Part shown: positions 28,711 through 38,204 of the stretch, in pieces
Layout: each line of letters begins with the position of its first letter
How positions within the stretch are numbered: the stretch's first letter is position 1
Assembly: GCF_900095215.1 (NCBI RefSeq)
Contig: NZ_LT606949.1
Location: 628,709 to 692,708 of the forward strand
Reading direction: 5' to 3'
Source: Polynucleobacter necessarius
GTDB lineage: Bacteria > Pseudomonadota > Gammaproteobacteria > Burkholderiales > Burkholderiaceae
Length of the DNA: 64,000 nt
Translations under genes and position numbers: made by a program
Notes under the pieces: model-generated
The model's input: only the letters and a program-made list of their open reading frames with translations
Databases searched by the model: none
Told to the model about the DNA's origin: nothing

Positions 28711-29486
28711 ATGCTGATCGTCCTTTCACCCGCTAAATCCCTGGATTACAAGACCCCGGTTAATGTCAAGACGTCAACCTTGCCTGAGTTTGTCTCGGCA
28801 TCGGCCAAACTCATCGCCGATCTCAAGAAGTTAGCCCCTCACGATGTCGCGAAATTAATGGGATTATCGGATCAATTGGCCTCTCTGAATGTTGGCCGTT
28901 ATCGGGATTGGTCTAACAAATTCACAGAAGAAAACCGTAAACCAGCCATTTACACTTTTGACGGTGATGTCTATGATGGATTTGATGTCAAAACCCTCAA
29001 CGCCAAAGCGGTAGCGTTTGCTCAAGATCACCTCCGGATATTGTCTGGTCTTTACGGGGTGCTCAAGCCATTGGATTTGATGCAGCCTTACCGTTTAGAG
29101 ATGGGTACTTCACTTAAGAACGCCAGCGGTAAGGATTTGTATGCTTTTTGGGGCGGCAAGGTTACAAGCTCGCTTAAAAGATTTTGGAAAAGCAAAAGAA
29201 GCCAGTGCTACTTAATTTGGCTTCGGAAGAATATTGCAAAGTACTCCAGCCAAAAGAGTTGGATTGCCATGTCATCTCCCCAGTTTTTCAGGATGCCAAA
29301 GACGGTAAGTACAAGATTATTTCTTTTTATGCCAAGCGGGCTCGCGGCCTTATGGCGCGCTACGTAGTTGAGAATCGCATTGCCGATCCGTCTGATTTAA
29401 AAGGTTTTAATTTAGACGGGTATAAATACTATTCCGCGGAATCTAAGGTGGATCAGCCTGTATTTAGAAGGGCGGAAAGAAAATAA
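28711..29486 (+). pseudogene. yaaA: Peroxide stress protein YaaA, frameshifted
   Basis: YaaA (DUF328) lowers free iron under peroxide stress. The frame from 28711 gives the hallmark MLIVLSPAKSLDYKTP, then SGLYGVLKPLDLMQPYRLEMG. It loses frame near 29175-29185 after FWGGKVTSSL. The next frame carries EKQKKPVLLNLASEEY, ISFYAKRARGLMARY and the normal end at 29486. Only one indel separates the halves. The stop overlaps the next gene's ATG. Confidence 0.9.
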
Positions 29487-30698
29487 TGGCCGTACATCGC
29501 ACGAAAGCTTCGCAGCGTAATTCTCCCGAAGTGGAGAAGTGGGTGGCTGATGCTATTTCTTTAGCTGCCTCTGGCAGTCAGGTGGAGGATCGTTTTTGGG
29601 AAGAACGTTTAAATGTTCGCTTAATGCGTTTGCTTAAAAGTCACAATCAAAACGTCATCGATGCCGCTTTTGATCAAACTTTTCGAATTAATACGGTGGC
29701 CTTCGAGGTTCTCGCGGATATCGCGAAGACATTGGCGGAGTCCTTGCGGGTGGAGCATGAGGGGCAGTAATGGGATGTGCTTTTGTTGGCAATGCCTATT
29801 GTTGCGCACACGCGATACCAAATTCCGTCGGGTCCATTGCCGGCTAAGATGATTGAATGAACCGCCCAAGCTTTGCATAGAGCAATCGCATCAACAGACA
29901 CCCGTTTGGCAATTGTTCCCTGGCTCTACAGTATTGATCAAATGCCACATTCGCATTGTCAAACTCGCCTCTTGACAGAGGCATTAGCTAATGCGGCTAT
30001 TTCTGGCAAGGATGTGAACCTAAAGTTGCGCGATATGTCTGAAACCATCGCGGTCTTGGCTGATCCGCGGTTCATTATTGCCGCCTTAAGCGCGCCCGCT
30101 GGCTCACCGATATTCCGTTGGCAAGCCGAACCCCCCAACTCGTCAAGAGCGCGGCGTGAGTTTGATTGGTTGGCAAAATGCCATGCAAGAGCCGATTGCT
30201 TCTTTGTTACCAGGCTGTGAGTTTGAATTTCTTTTACCGGAGGCGTATTTCACAAATTGTCGCTTGGCGGATAAGCATATGCGACCGTTAAGTATTCGCG
30301 CTGCCGTGAATTTCTTGGAGAGTACGCTGGGAATTCTACCTGCAGGCCTATCCTGTGTAGTAGGCGCATTTGGCGAAGAGCAGGACGATGAATATCGTAT
30401 TGCTTTTAGCGCTAAGGGTTCCTCAGAGGTAATGTACGGCGTTATTTGGCCGCTCTATGATCGCGAGAGTGTAGCGAGTGATGCCTTAAATGACTTGTCG
30501 GATGATGAGAGTCCGATGAAGAAAATTTGCGATGCCTTGCATGATGCCGGGGTGGAGGATGTGTTCCGCCATGCAATGCTATTTGATCCAGAGCTTTGTG
30601 ACGATTGCGGCGCACCTTTGTTCCCTGATCGATCGGGCGAAGCAGTCCATGCCGAGATGCCGGATGACACCCCATCTCAACAACCTTTATTGCATTAA
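29486..30698 (+). pseudogene. DUF2863 protein with two nonsense codons and a frameshift
   Basis: A beta-proteobacterial family of about 400 residues with no known role. The frame starts RTKASQRNSPEVEKWV and stops at TAA 29768-29770, but continues WDVLLLAMPIVAHTRYQIP, hits TGA at 29858-29860, and goes on with RLAIVPWLYSIDQMPH and ILADPRFIIAA. A frameshift near 30130-30150 leads to the last part, LLPGCEFEFLLPEAYF to LCDDCGAPLFPD, ending at 30698. The long conserved remains after each stop show the decay is fairly young. Confidence 0.85.
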
Positions 30699-30751
30699 AG
30701 AAGTAAATAAAGTTGGATAAACAGCGCCTTAAGAAGCAAAAACTAAGCAAT

Positions 30752-30779
30752 AAAAAAGCCGCGATTAAGCGGCTTTTTT
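30752..30779. terminator. Bidirectional rho-independent terminator
   Basis: A perfect 11-bp stem (AAAAAAGCCGC / GCGGCTTTTTT) with loop GATTAA and T/A tails on both sides. It lies between the converging DUF2863 remnant and the minus-strand MliC-like gene. Confidence 0.9.
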
Positions 30780-30799
30780 ATTTAATGCAATGTGAGAAA

Positions 30800-31174
30800 T
30801 TAATTCTGCACAAACGGTTCCGCACCAGCAAAAAAATGAGGCTGCTTGCCAGACTTCATTTCTGCTGTTTGGCAGAAATCAGCAAGGCGAACACCAGCTT
30901 TAATATTGAACAACATCGCTTTGTTACCCAACACCACCAAGTCGAAACCAGAGTTGGTGTTTTTATAACGTATGCTACCCGGCAGAGAGGTTTCGCGATC
31001 TAAATTGTAGGTTTTAGAGTCCCAAGTTAAGTGAACTTTCTCGGTTGTTCCGGATGTTTTGAACTGTTTGCGTTCGCTGCAAGTCCATGTAACCACTTCT
31101 TCATTGGCGTGGGCGGTTGCTGCGCCTAAAAGGCTTGCAAGCGCTACGTTAATGGCGAGAAGATTTTTTTTCAT
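30800..31174 (-). CDS. Small exported protein, MliC-like
   Basis: A 124-residue protein with a clear signal peptide (MKKNLLAINVALASLLGAA, cut after AHA). The mature part (VVTWTCSERKQF, TTEKVHLTWDSKTYNLDRE, SIRYKNTNSGFDLVVLGNK, then a C-terminal Cys) resembles the MliC/PliC C-type lysozyme inhibitor fold: two Cys, the core Y-x-Leu strand, and an S-x-RY motif. No lipobox, so periplasmic rather than a lipoprotein. If right it would block host lysozyme; the family assignment is by eye only. Confidence 0.55.
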   Translation of the reverse strand: MKKNLLAINVALASLLGAATAHANEEVVTWTCSERKQFKTSGTTEKVHLTWDSKTYNLDRETSLPGSIRYKNTNSGFDLVVLGNKAMLFNIKAGVRLADFCQTAEMKSGKQPHFFAGAEPFVQN

Positions 31175-31185
31175 GCACGTTTTCC

Positions 31186-32175
31186 TTATGAGAGCAAGTG
31201 CTTAACGCCAGCTTGTTCTTCAAGCAATTCATTCAATGTGTGTGTCATGCGCTCACGGGAGAACTCATCGATCTCTAAGTCTTCAATCATTTTGTATTCG
31301 CCGTTTTCGCACACTACTGGGAAGCCATAAATGACTTCAGCTGGAATGCCATACTCACCCTTGGAAGGCATGCCCATGGTCACCCACTTGCCGTTAGTGC
31401 CAAGTACCCAATCGTGAATATGATCGATTGCCGCGTTTGCCGCGGAAGCTGCAGACGACAGGCCGCGGGCTTCAATGATGGCTGCACCACGCTTGCCAAC
31501 GGTAGGAATGAAAACATCTTTGTTCCAGACTGGATCATTGATAGAGTCTTTTACAGACTTTCCGTCGATAGTCGCAAAGCGATAGTCTGGATACATTGTT
31601 GGGCTATGGTTACCCCAAACAACCAATTGCTCGATATCGGCAACAGGCTTATTCAACTTGTTCGCCAGTTGTGAGAGCGCGCGGTTGTGATCCAAGCGCA
31701 ACATCGCTGTGAAGTTCTTCTCAGGAATGTCTGGAGCGGATTTCATAGCGATGTAAGCGTTAGTGTTTGCTGGGTTGCCAACAACCAATACTTTGACTGT
31801 CTTTTTAGCGACAGCATTCAATGCTTTACCTTGTGCTGTGAAAATTTGCGCGTTAGCGGAGAGTAAATCTTTGCGCTCCATGCCAGGACCACGTGGACGT
31901 GCGCCAACCAAGAGGGCAACGTCGATGTCTTTGAATGCGGTCATCGGGTCAGAGTGCGCAGTCATGCCAGCCAAGAGGGGGAAAGCGCAGTCTTCTAGCT
32001 CCATCATCACGCCAGTCAACGCTTTTTGCGCTTTTTCATCAGGAATCTCAAGCAATTGCAAGATTACGGGCTGATCTTTTCCCAAAAGGTCGCCATTGGC
32101 GATGCGGAATAAAAGGGAATATCCGATTTGACCGGCTGCACCGGTTACGGCGACACGCATTTGGGCTTTTGCCAT
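31186..32175 (-). CDS. mdh: Malate dehydrogenase
   Basis: NAD-dependent malate/oxaloacetate interconversion in the TCA cycle. The 329 residues are of the long type common in beta-proteobacteria. Motifs: Rossmann [19 protein letters not shown], substrate Arg region [36 protein letters not shown], and catalytic His in [12 protein letters not shown]. Divergent from the gntR gene, with a palindromic operator in the shared gap. Intact. Confidence 0.96.
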   Translation of the reverse strand: MAKAQMRVAVTGAAGQIGYSLLFRIANGDLLGKDQPVILQLLEIPDEKAQKALTGVMMELEDCAFPLLAGMTAHSDPMTAFKDIDVALLVGARPRGPGMERKDLLSANAQIFTAQGKALNAVAKKTVKVLVVGNPANTNAYIAMKSAPDIPEKNFTAMLRLDHNRALSQLANKLNKPVADIEQLVVWGNHSPTMYPDYRFATIDGKSVKDSINDPVWNKDVFIPTVGKRGAAIIEARGLSSAASAANAAIDHIHDWVLGTNGKWVTMGMPSKGEYGIPAEVIYGFPVVCENGEYKMIEDLEIDEFSRERMTHTLNELLEEQAGVKHLLS

Positions 32176-32266
32176 TGCTTATAACTCCAGACGAAGGTTA
32201 GGGGGTTAATTAAGGAAAACATTATCCATGCAAGTGTAGGTACTTTAGCTTTACACTGTCAATGAT

Positions 32267-32280
32267 GTCTTATATAAGAC
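32267..32280. promoter_or_regulatory. Perfect 14-bp palindrome between mdh and gntR
   Basis: GTCTTATATAAGAC is a perfect palindrome, 92-105 bases upstream of mdh and 49-62 upstream of the gntR start. GntR-family genes are commonly autoregulated from such sites, so it may serve both divergent promoters. Its central TATATA could also be part of a -10 element. Confidence 0.6.
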
Positions 32281-32328
32281 TAGAGAATTGCCTAGAATTT
32301 TATTTAATTGACGCGGTCTGGAGCTAAT

Positions 32329-33066
32329 TTGTCTGATGTGACTTTGCCTGTTGCTTCATTTAGCCCTCTGTATGAACAGATTAAGGCGATGATTTTGACT
32401 AGTTTGCAAGCCTCGGAATGGCTTCCGGGGGAGGCTATTCCCAGTGAAATGGAGTTGGCAGCGCGCTTTGCGGTTAGTCAAGGTACTGTACGCAAAGCCA
32501 TCGATGAGCTTGCCGCTCAAAATTTATTAGTGCGCCGCCAAGGAAAAGGTACTTTCGTAGCCACCCATCAGGAAGATGATTGGCAGTATCGTTTTTTACG
32601 CTTAGCCCCCGATTCTGGCGAGAAATTTCACTTGACCAACCAGTTTTTATCCTGCGAAAACACTAAAGCCAGTGCCAATGTTGCTAGTTTGCTCAAATTA
32701 AAGGCAGGCGATCCGATTGTTCAAATCGAGCGAATCCAGAGTTTTGCAGGCAAACCCATTGTTTTTGAAGAGATTTTCTTACCCGGAGTCCGTTTTAATG
32801 GCCTGGATCTGGAGGCGCTGAACGCTTGGCATGGTCCGATGTACGCCTTTTATGAGGGGCAATATGCCACCCACATGGTGCGAGCCGAAGAAAAAATCAA
32901 GGCCGAAGCCGCTGATGAGGTTTTGGCTAAACACCTCGAGTTGCTTGAGGGTGCGCCGCTCCTTTCTGTGGAGAGGGTGGCATTTACCTACGGGAATAAA
33001 CCAGTAGAAATTCGTCATGCGAGGTACGACACTTCAGAGCAGTATTACGAGAATAAATTGAACTAA
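32329..33066 (+). CDS. GntR-family regulator, HutC (UTRA) subfamily
   Basis: The N-terminal winged helix (LYEQIKAMILTSL, AARFAVSQGTVRKAIDELA, RRQGKGTFVA) is followed by a UTRA ligand-binding domain (IQRIQSFAGKPIVFEEIFLP and ending VAFTYGNKPVEIRHARYDT). The TTG at 32329 is preferred because GGAG (32320-32323) precedes it; a TTG at 32308 would add seven residues. In related genomes this gene precedes sdhCDAB, suggesting control of the TCA cycle. Regulator genes elsewhere in this window are mostly broken; this one is intact, consistent with a needed role. Confidence 0.85.
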   Translation: MSDVTLPVASFSPLYEQIKAMILTSLQASEWLPGEAIPSEMELAARFAVSQGTVRKAIDELAAQNLLVRRQGKGTFVATHQEDDWQYRFLRLAPDSGEKFHLTNQFLSCENTKASANVASLLKLKAGDPIVQIERIQSFAGKPIVFEEIFLPGVRFNGLDLEALNAWHGPMYAFYEGQYATHMVRAEEKIKAEAADEVLAKHLELLEGAPLLSVERVAFTYGNKPVEIRHARYDTSEQYYENKLN

Positions 33067-33155
33067 GCAAACGAGATTTGCATCAGTAAAAACCAGTAAT
33101 TGACCTCTTTATAAACGCCAAAAAATCCCCACCACCCCTAAGGTTTCCAATAGAA

Positions 33156-33173
33156 TATGTTGCGATACAACAA
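33156..33173. promoter_or_regulatory. Dyad in the sdhC promoter shared with the phasin promoter
   Basis: TGTTG (33158-33162) and CAACA (33168-33172) are inverted arms around CGATA. The 17 bases from 33156 match those of the phasin promoter dyad at 15501 in 16 of 17 positions (TATGTTGCRATACAACA). The site lies about 40-56 bases upstream of the sdhC ATG. Confidence 0.55.
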
Positions 33174-33211
33174 AACCAAACTGCACCTCCACCTAAAGAT
33201 AGAGATTACCC

Positions 33212-33631
33212 ATGGTTGATTCACAGCAAAACGTTAAAAAAGATAGACCGGTTTACCGAAACATTGGTCTTGCGCAATTGATTAAATACCGCCTTCCTTG
33301 GGCTGGCAAAGTATCGATTCTTCACCGCATTAGTGGAGCAGTTTTGTTTCTCTTGCTGCCATTTATTTTGTATCTCTTCGATCAGAGTCTTGCCTCTGAG
33401 TTGAGCTACCAAAAATTCCAGGCCTTTACCGGCAATGTCTTGGTAAAAATTATTTGCCTTGGCTTGATTTGGTGTTTCTTGCACCACTTCTGCGCAGGCA
33501 TCCGTTACCTCTTGCTCGATTTGGAAATCGGCGTAGAGAAGTCAGAAGCAAATCGTTCAGCCATTTTGGTATTGTTCCTTGGCTTGGCTTTGACTGCTGT
33601 AGTGGGTCTCAAATTATTCGGCGTGTACTAA
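33212..33631 (+). CDS. sdhC: Succinate dehydrogenase cytochrome b556 subunit
   Basis: Membrane anchor of complex II. Its 139 residues hold three membrane helices. The quinone-site signature is ILHRISGAVLFLLLPFIL (Ser/Arg of the SGxxL motif), and the heme-ligand region is FLHHFCAGIRYLLLDLEIG. It heads sdhCDABE; a dyad element lies just upstream. Intact. Confidence 0.93.
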   Translation: MVDSQQNVKKDRPVYRNIGLAQLIKYRLPWAGKVSILHRISGAVLFLLLPFILYLFDQSLASELSYQKFQAFTGNVLVKIICLGLIWCFLHHFCAGIRYLLLDLEIGVEKSEANRSAILVLFLGLALTAVVGLKLFGVY

Positions 33632-33655
33632 GCGCGCATTATTTAAGGAAATTTC

Positions 33656-34021
33656 ATGCCTATTTATCAAATTGGACCAAAGCGCTTAGTTGTAGGCGCT
33701 CATTACGGCCTTAAAGAGTGGATCATCCAACGCGTCACTGCGATTGTGATGGTGGTATTTACGATTGTTTTGTTGGTTGATTATTGCATCACTGGCAGCG
33801 CTACCTATGAGGGTTGGTCTGGCTTGTTTGGCGGTCAGGTAATGAAGCTCTTAACGTTATTGGTTTTCATCAGCTTGTTCTATCACGCTTGGATTGGCGT
33901 TCGTGACATCTGGATGGATTACATCAAGCCCGTCAGCATTCGTTTGACACTGCAAGTGTTGACTGTTTTGTATCCCGTAGCCTGTGCGGCCTATGCCGTT
34001 CAAATTTTGTGGCAAGTGTAA
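33656..34021 (+). CDS. sdhD: Succinate dehydrogenase membrane anchor subunit
   Basis: Second membrane anchor of complex II: 121 residues, three helices. LKEWIIQRVTAIVMVVFTI opens helix 1, and FYHAWIGVRDIWMDYIKP contains the heme-ligand His and the quinone-site Tyr/Asp. AAGGAAA precedes the ATG. 4 bases separate its stop from the sdhA start. Intact. Confidence 0.92.
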   Translation: MPIYQIGPKRLVVGAHYGLKEWIIQRVTAIVMVVFTIVLLVDYCITGSATYEGWSGLFGGQVMKLLTLLVFISLFYHAWIGVRDIWMDYIKPVSIRLTLQVLTVLYPVACAAYAVQILWQV

Positions 34022-34025
34022 TTCG

Positions 34026-35804
34026 ATGACTGCAATTAAAAAATCATTGCCACGCCGCCGTTTTGATGCGGTGATTGTTGGAGCGGGTGGTTCAGGTATG
34101 CGCGCATCATTGCAGTTGGCTGAAGCTGGCTTGAATGTTGCCGTTCTTACAAAAGTTTTCCCAACACGTTCACATACTGTTGCTGCGCAAGGTGGTATTG
34201 GTGCTTCATTGGGCAATATGAGTGAAGACAATTGGCACTATCACTTTTATGACACCATCAAAGGTTCTGACTGGTTGGGCGACCAAGATGTGATCGAATT
34301 TATGTGTCGCGAAGCTCCAAAAGCAGTTTATGAGTTAGAGCATTTTGGTATGCCGTTTGACCGTAATCCAGATGGCACGATTTACCAGCGTCCATTCGGC
34401 GGTCACACAGCAAACTATGGCGAGAAGCCAGTGCAACGTGCTTGTGCTGCGGCTGACCGTACTGGCCATGCGATGTTGCACACCTTATATCAGCGTAACG
34501 TACGCGCAAAAACCAATTTCTTTGTGGAGTGGTTGGCGCTTGATTTGATCCGTGATGATGCTGGTGATGTCGTTGGTGTTACCGCTCTCGAAATGGAAAC
34601 TGGTCAGGTATACATTCTCGAAGCCAAAGTAGTGCTCTTGGCGACTGGTGGTGTCGGCCGTATTTGGGATGCATCCACAAATGCATTTATCAATACCGGC
34701 GACGGTATGGGCTTAGCTGCTCGCGCAGGCATTCCGTTGGAGGACATGGAGTTCTGGCAATTCCATCCAACTGGCGTAGCTGGTGCAGGCGTATTGTTGA
34801 CAGAAGGTTGCCGCGGTGAAGGCGGCGTCTTGCGCAACAAAGATGGCGAGCGTTTCATGGAGCGTTATGCGCCAACATTGAAAGATTTAGCTCCGCGTGA
34901 TTTCGTATCTCGCTCAATGGACCAAGAGATTAAAGAGGGGCGCGGTTGCGGCCCCAACGGTGACTATGTTGTGCTCGACTTGACGCATATTGGCGCCGAT
35001 ACGATCATGAAGCGTCTGCCTTCTGTGTATGAGATTGGCATTAACTTTGCTAACGTTGACGTTACCAAAGAGCCAATTCCAGTAGTGCCAACCATTCACT
35101 ATCAGATGGGTGGTATTCCTACCAACATCAATGGTCAGGTTGTTGTACCGGCGAACGGTATTCACAATGAAGTGATCAATGGCCTCTATGCGATTGGTGA
35201 GTGTTCATGTGTTTCTGTTCACGGCGCTAACCGCTTGGGAACTAATTCATTGCTCGACCTCTTGGTATTTGGTCGTGCTGCTGGTAACCACATCGTTGGC
35301 TTGGATCTTAAGAATCGCGAATTCAAACCGTTGCCTGCTAATACTGGTGAGCAAACGTTGGCGCGTATTGCTGCGTTGGATAACTCCACTGCGGGCGAAT
35401 ACGCTCAAGATGTTGCAAACGACATTCGCAAGTGCATGCAGAAGTACGCTGGTGTGTTCCGCAATCAAGAGTTGATGGACGAAGGTGTTCGTCAAATGGC
35501 TAAATTGACAGAGCGCGCTAAGCATTTATGGGTTAAAGACAAATCCGAGATTTTTAATACTGCGCGTATTGAGGCTTTGGAAGTGGCTAACTTGGTTGAG
35601 ACCGCGAACGCAACAATGACTTCTGCGGCAGCTCGCAAAGAAAGTCGTGGCGCTCACTCACATGATGATTACCCACATCGTGATGATGACAACTGGATGA
35701 AACATACTCTTTGGTATAGCGAAGGCAATCGTTTGGACTACAAACCTGTCCAATTGAAACCATTGACTGTTAATTCAGTTCCTCCAAAAGAACGTACTTT
35801 CTAA
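34026..35804 (+). CDS. sdhA: Succinate dehydrogenase flavoprotein subunit
   Basis: FAD-bearing catalytic subunit. The ATG at 34026 (MTAIKKSLPRRRFDAVIVG) was chosen over a longer frame that runs back into sdhD. Its 592 residues match the family. Motifs: FAD loop VIVGAGGSGMRASLQLA, covalent FAD His in SHTVAAQGGIGA, catalytic region QFHPTGVAGAGVLLTEGCRGEGG, substrate Arg in SRSMDQEIKEGRG, HYQMGGIPTN, and GANRLGTNSLLDLLVFGR. Intact. Confidence 0.97.
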   Translation: MTAIKKSLPRRRFDAVIVGAGGSGMRASLQLAEAGLNVAVLTKVFPTRSHTVAAQGGIGASLGNMSEDNWHYHFYDTIKGSDWLGDQDVIEFMCREAPKAVYELEHFGMPFDRNPDGTIYQRPFGGHTANYGEKPVQRACAAADRTGHAMLHTLYQRNVRAKTNFFVEWLALDLIRDDAGDVVGVTALEMETGQVYILEAKVVLLATGGVGRIWDASTNAFINTGDGMGLAARAGIPLEDMEFWQFHPTGVAGAGVLLTEGCRGEGGVLRNKDGERFMERYAPTLKDLAPRDFVSRSMDQEIKEGRGCGPNGDYVVLDLTHIGADTIMKRLPSVYEIGINFANVDVTKEPIPVVPTIHYQMGGIPTNINGQVVVPANGIHNEVINGLYAIGECSCVSVHGANRLGTNSLLDLLVFGRAAGNHIVGLDLKNREFKPLPANTGEQTLARIAALDNSTAGEYAQDVANDIRKCMQKYAGVFRNQELMDEGVRQMAKLTERAKHLWVKDKSEIFNTARIEALEVANLVETANATMTSAAARKESRGAHSHDDYPHRDDDNWMKHTLWYSEGNRLDYKPVQLKPLTVNSVPPKERTF

Positions 35805-35820
35805 GTAAGAGAGATAGAAG

Positions 35821-36525
35821 ATGAGTGATATCCGTATATTCGAAATTTACCGCTACGATCCAGATGTCGATGCAGCTCCACGCATGGAACGCTATGAGTT
35901 AGAACTCACTGGTGAGCGTATGTTGTTGGATGCTTTGATTTCTTTGAAGAAGCAAGACGAGACCATTTCTTATCGTCGCTCATGCCGTGAGGGTGTGTGC
36001 GGTTCAGATGCGATGAACATCAACGGTAAAAATGGTTTGGCTTGTTTGACCAATATGTTGACTTTGCCTAAGGTCATCACGTTGCGTCCATTGCCTGGTT
36101 TGCCAGTTGTGCGCGATTTGATCGTCGACATGACTTTGTTCTTCAAGCAATATTTATCTATCAAGCCTTACGTGGTCAATGAGAATCCGCCTCCTGAAAA
36201 AGAGCGTCTCCAGAGTCCTGAAGAGCGTGAAGAGTTGAACGGTTTGTATGAGTGCATCTTGTGCGCATCATGCTCAACATCATGCCCATCATTCTGGTGG
36301 AATCCAGATAAGTTCGTTGGTCCCGCTGGCTTGTTACAGGCATATCGTTTTATCGCTGATAGTCGCGATCAAGAAACTGCGCAGCGCTTGGATAACTTAG
36401 AGGATCCATACCGTTTGTTCCGCTGTCACACCATCATGAATTGCGTGGACGTATGTCCTAAGCACTTGAACCCAACGAAGGCTATTGGCAAGATCAAGGA
36501 GTTGATGGTTCGTAGGGCGGTATGA
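35821..36525 (+). CDS. sdhB: Succinate dehydrogenase iron-sulfur subunit
   Basis: Carries the [2Fe-2S], [4Fe-4S] and [3Fe-4S] clusters linking FAD to quinone. Cluster cysteines: SCREGVCGSDAM plus GLACLTNM (2Fe-2S), CILCASCSTSCPSFWW (4Fe-4S), and CHTIMNCVDVCPKHLNP (3Fe-4S). 234 residues, normal length. Stop overlaps the sdhE ATG by 4 bases. Intact. Confidence 0.97.
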   Translation: MSDIRIFEIYRYDPDVDAAPRMERYELELTGERMLLDALISLKKQDETISYRRSCREGVCGSDAMNINGKNGLACLTNMLTLPKVITLRPLPGLPVVRDLIVDMTLFFKQYLSIKPYVVNENPPPEKERLQSPEEREELNGLYECILCASCSTSCPSFWWNPDKFVGPAGLLQAYRFIADSRDQETAQRLDNLEDPYRLFRCHTIMNCVDVCPKHLNPTKAIGKIKELMVRRAV

Positions 36526-36791
36526 CCCTAGGAAACGCAGAGTTATATCGTTTAAAAAGTGATGCTCGTAGGGGCTTGCTGGAGAATGATTTAATTCTGC
36601 AACGTTTCTTTGAGCGCTATGGAGCTCAGTTAAGCGTAGAAGATGGAAAAGTTTTAAGCCAGTTATTAGCTTTAGATGACAACGACCTAATGGATCTACT
36701 CATTGGTCGCAAGGATTCGGTAGCCAGTCTGGAGAAAGAGATGCAAACGGACTCTTTCAAAATGGTTTTACAGAGACTGAGAGAGAAGTAA
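36522..36791 (+). CDS. sdhE: FAD assembly factor SdhE
   Basis: Small cytoplasmic protein promoting covalent flavinylation of SdhA. The 89 residues contain the defining RRGLLENDLILQRFFERYG (RGxxE motif). Overlaps sdhB (ATGA), so it is translationally coupled within sdhCDABE. Intact. Confidence 0.93.
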   Translation: MTLGNAELYRLKSDARRGLLENDLILQRFFERYGAQLSVEDGKVLSQLLALDDNDLMDLLIGRKDSVASLEKEMQTDSFKMVLQRLREK

Positions 36792-36873
36792 TGCAGTCTT
36801 TTGGTGCAGTCGCATTGTAAGCATGTGAACGAATAGTGTATTAATCATAATTTTGAATGACTAAGGATTAGAA

Positions 36874-38187
36874 ATGATTGAATCGGACATCAAGGCAAAA
36901 CTCTCGTTTTCGGATGGCACACCAGATATTGATCTGCCAATTTACAAGGGGACGGCAGGTCCTGACGTAATTGACATTCGCAAGCTCTATGGTCAGACTG
37001 GTAAGTTCACTTACGATTCAGGCTTCCTTTCTACTGCGTCATGCAATAGCAAAATCACTTACATCGATGGTGACAAGGGTGAATTGCTCTATCGCGGCTA
37101 TCCAATCGAAGATTTGGCGAACAACTGCGATTTCTTAGAAGTTTGCTACCTCTTGATCAATGGCGAATTGCCTAATGCGAAAGACAAGAAAGACTTTGAC
37201 GAAATGGTCATGCACCACACCATGGTTCATGAGCAAATGCAATTCTTCTTGCGTGGTTTCCGCCGCGATGCCCATCCGATGGCCGTCTTAACCGGCTTGG
37301 TTGGAGGTATGGCCGCTTTCTATCACGACGAAATCAATTACAGCGATCCACATGCTCGTGAAGTAGCGCAAATTCGTTTGATTGCGAAGATGCCAACTTT
37401 GGTTGCAATGGCTTATAAATATTCTGTAGGACAACCATTTATCTATCCAGATAACTCTTTGTCATACACCGCCAACTTTATGCGCATGATGTTTGCAACG
37501 CCATGTGAAGAGTACAAAGTAAACCCAGTATTGGTGCGTGCTTTGGACCGCATCTTCACATTGCATGCGGACCACGAGCAAAATGCTTCTACATCAACAG
37601 TGCGTTTGTGCGGCTCTTCTGGTACAAATCCTTTCGCTGCTATCTCTACTGGTATCGCCTGTCTCTGGGGCCAAGCTCACGGTGGTGCAAACGAAGCTTG
37701 CTTGCAGATGTTAAATGAGATTCAAGCTCAAGGTGGCGTAGATAAGATTCATGAGTTCATTGCTCAAGTTAAAGACAAAAATTCAAGCGTTCGCTTGATG
37801 GGCTTCGGTCATCGTGTTTACAAGAACTTTGACCCACGCGCTAAATTGATGCGTGAAACTTGCTACGAAGTATTGAATGAGCTTGGCCTGCAAGATGATC
37901 CCTTGTTCAAGTTGGCAATGACGCTTGAGAAGATTGCCTTAGAAGACGACTACTTCGTTAGCCGCAAGCTCTATCCAAACGTAGACCTCTACTCTGGTAT
38001 CGTTCAGCGCGCGCTTGGCATTCCAACAGAAATGTTCACCTGTATTTTTGCTTTGGCAAGAACAGTAGGTTGGATTGCTCAGTGGGAAGAAATGATTACA
38101 GACCCTGAGTACAAGATTGGTCGTCCACGTCAGTTGTACGTTGGTGAAACAATCCGCAAGGTTCCAAACATCTCCATTAGCAAATAA
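36874..38187 (+). CDS. gltA: Citrate synthase (type II)
   Basis: Condenses acetyl-CoA with oxaloacetate. The 437 residues match the hexameric Gram-negative type. It shows the N-terminal beta domain ([17 protein letters not shown]), catalytic His regions [11 protein letters not shown] and [12 protein letters not shown], and [15 protein letters not shown] with a catalytic Asp-region downstream. It follows sdhE by 82 bases, a gap large enough for a separate promoter. Intact. Confidence 0.97.
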   Translation: MIESDIKAKLSFSDGTPDIDLPIYKGTAGPDVIDIRKLYGQTGKFTYDSGFLSTASCNSKITYIDGDKGELLYRGYPIEDLANNCDFLEVCYLLINGELPNAKDKKDFDEMVMHHTMVHEQMQFFLRGFRRDAHPMAVLTGLVGGMAAFYHDEINYSDPHAREVAQIRLIAKMPTLVAMAYKYSVGQPFIYPDNSLSYTANFMRMMFATPCEEYKVNPVLVRALDRIFTLHADHEQNASTSTVRLCGSSGTNPFAAISTGIACLWGQAHGGANEACLQMLNEIQAQGGVDKIHEFIAQVKDKNSSVRLMGFGHRVYKNFDPRAKLMRETCYEVLNELGLQDDPLFKLAMTLEKIALEDDYFVSRKLYPNVDLYSGIVQRALGIPTEMFTCIFALARTVGWIAQWEEMITDPEYKIGRPRQLYVGETIRKVPNISISK

Positions 38188-38204
38188 GGTAACCGAGGTC
38201 TCTC

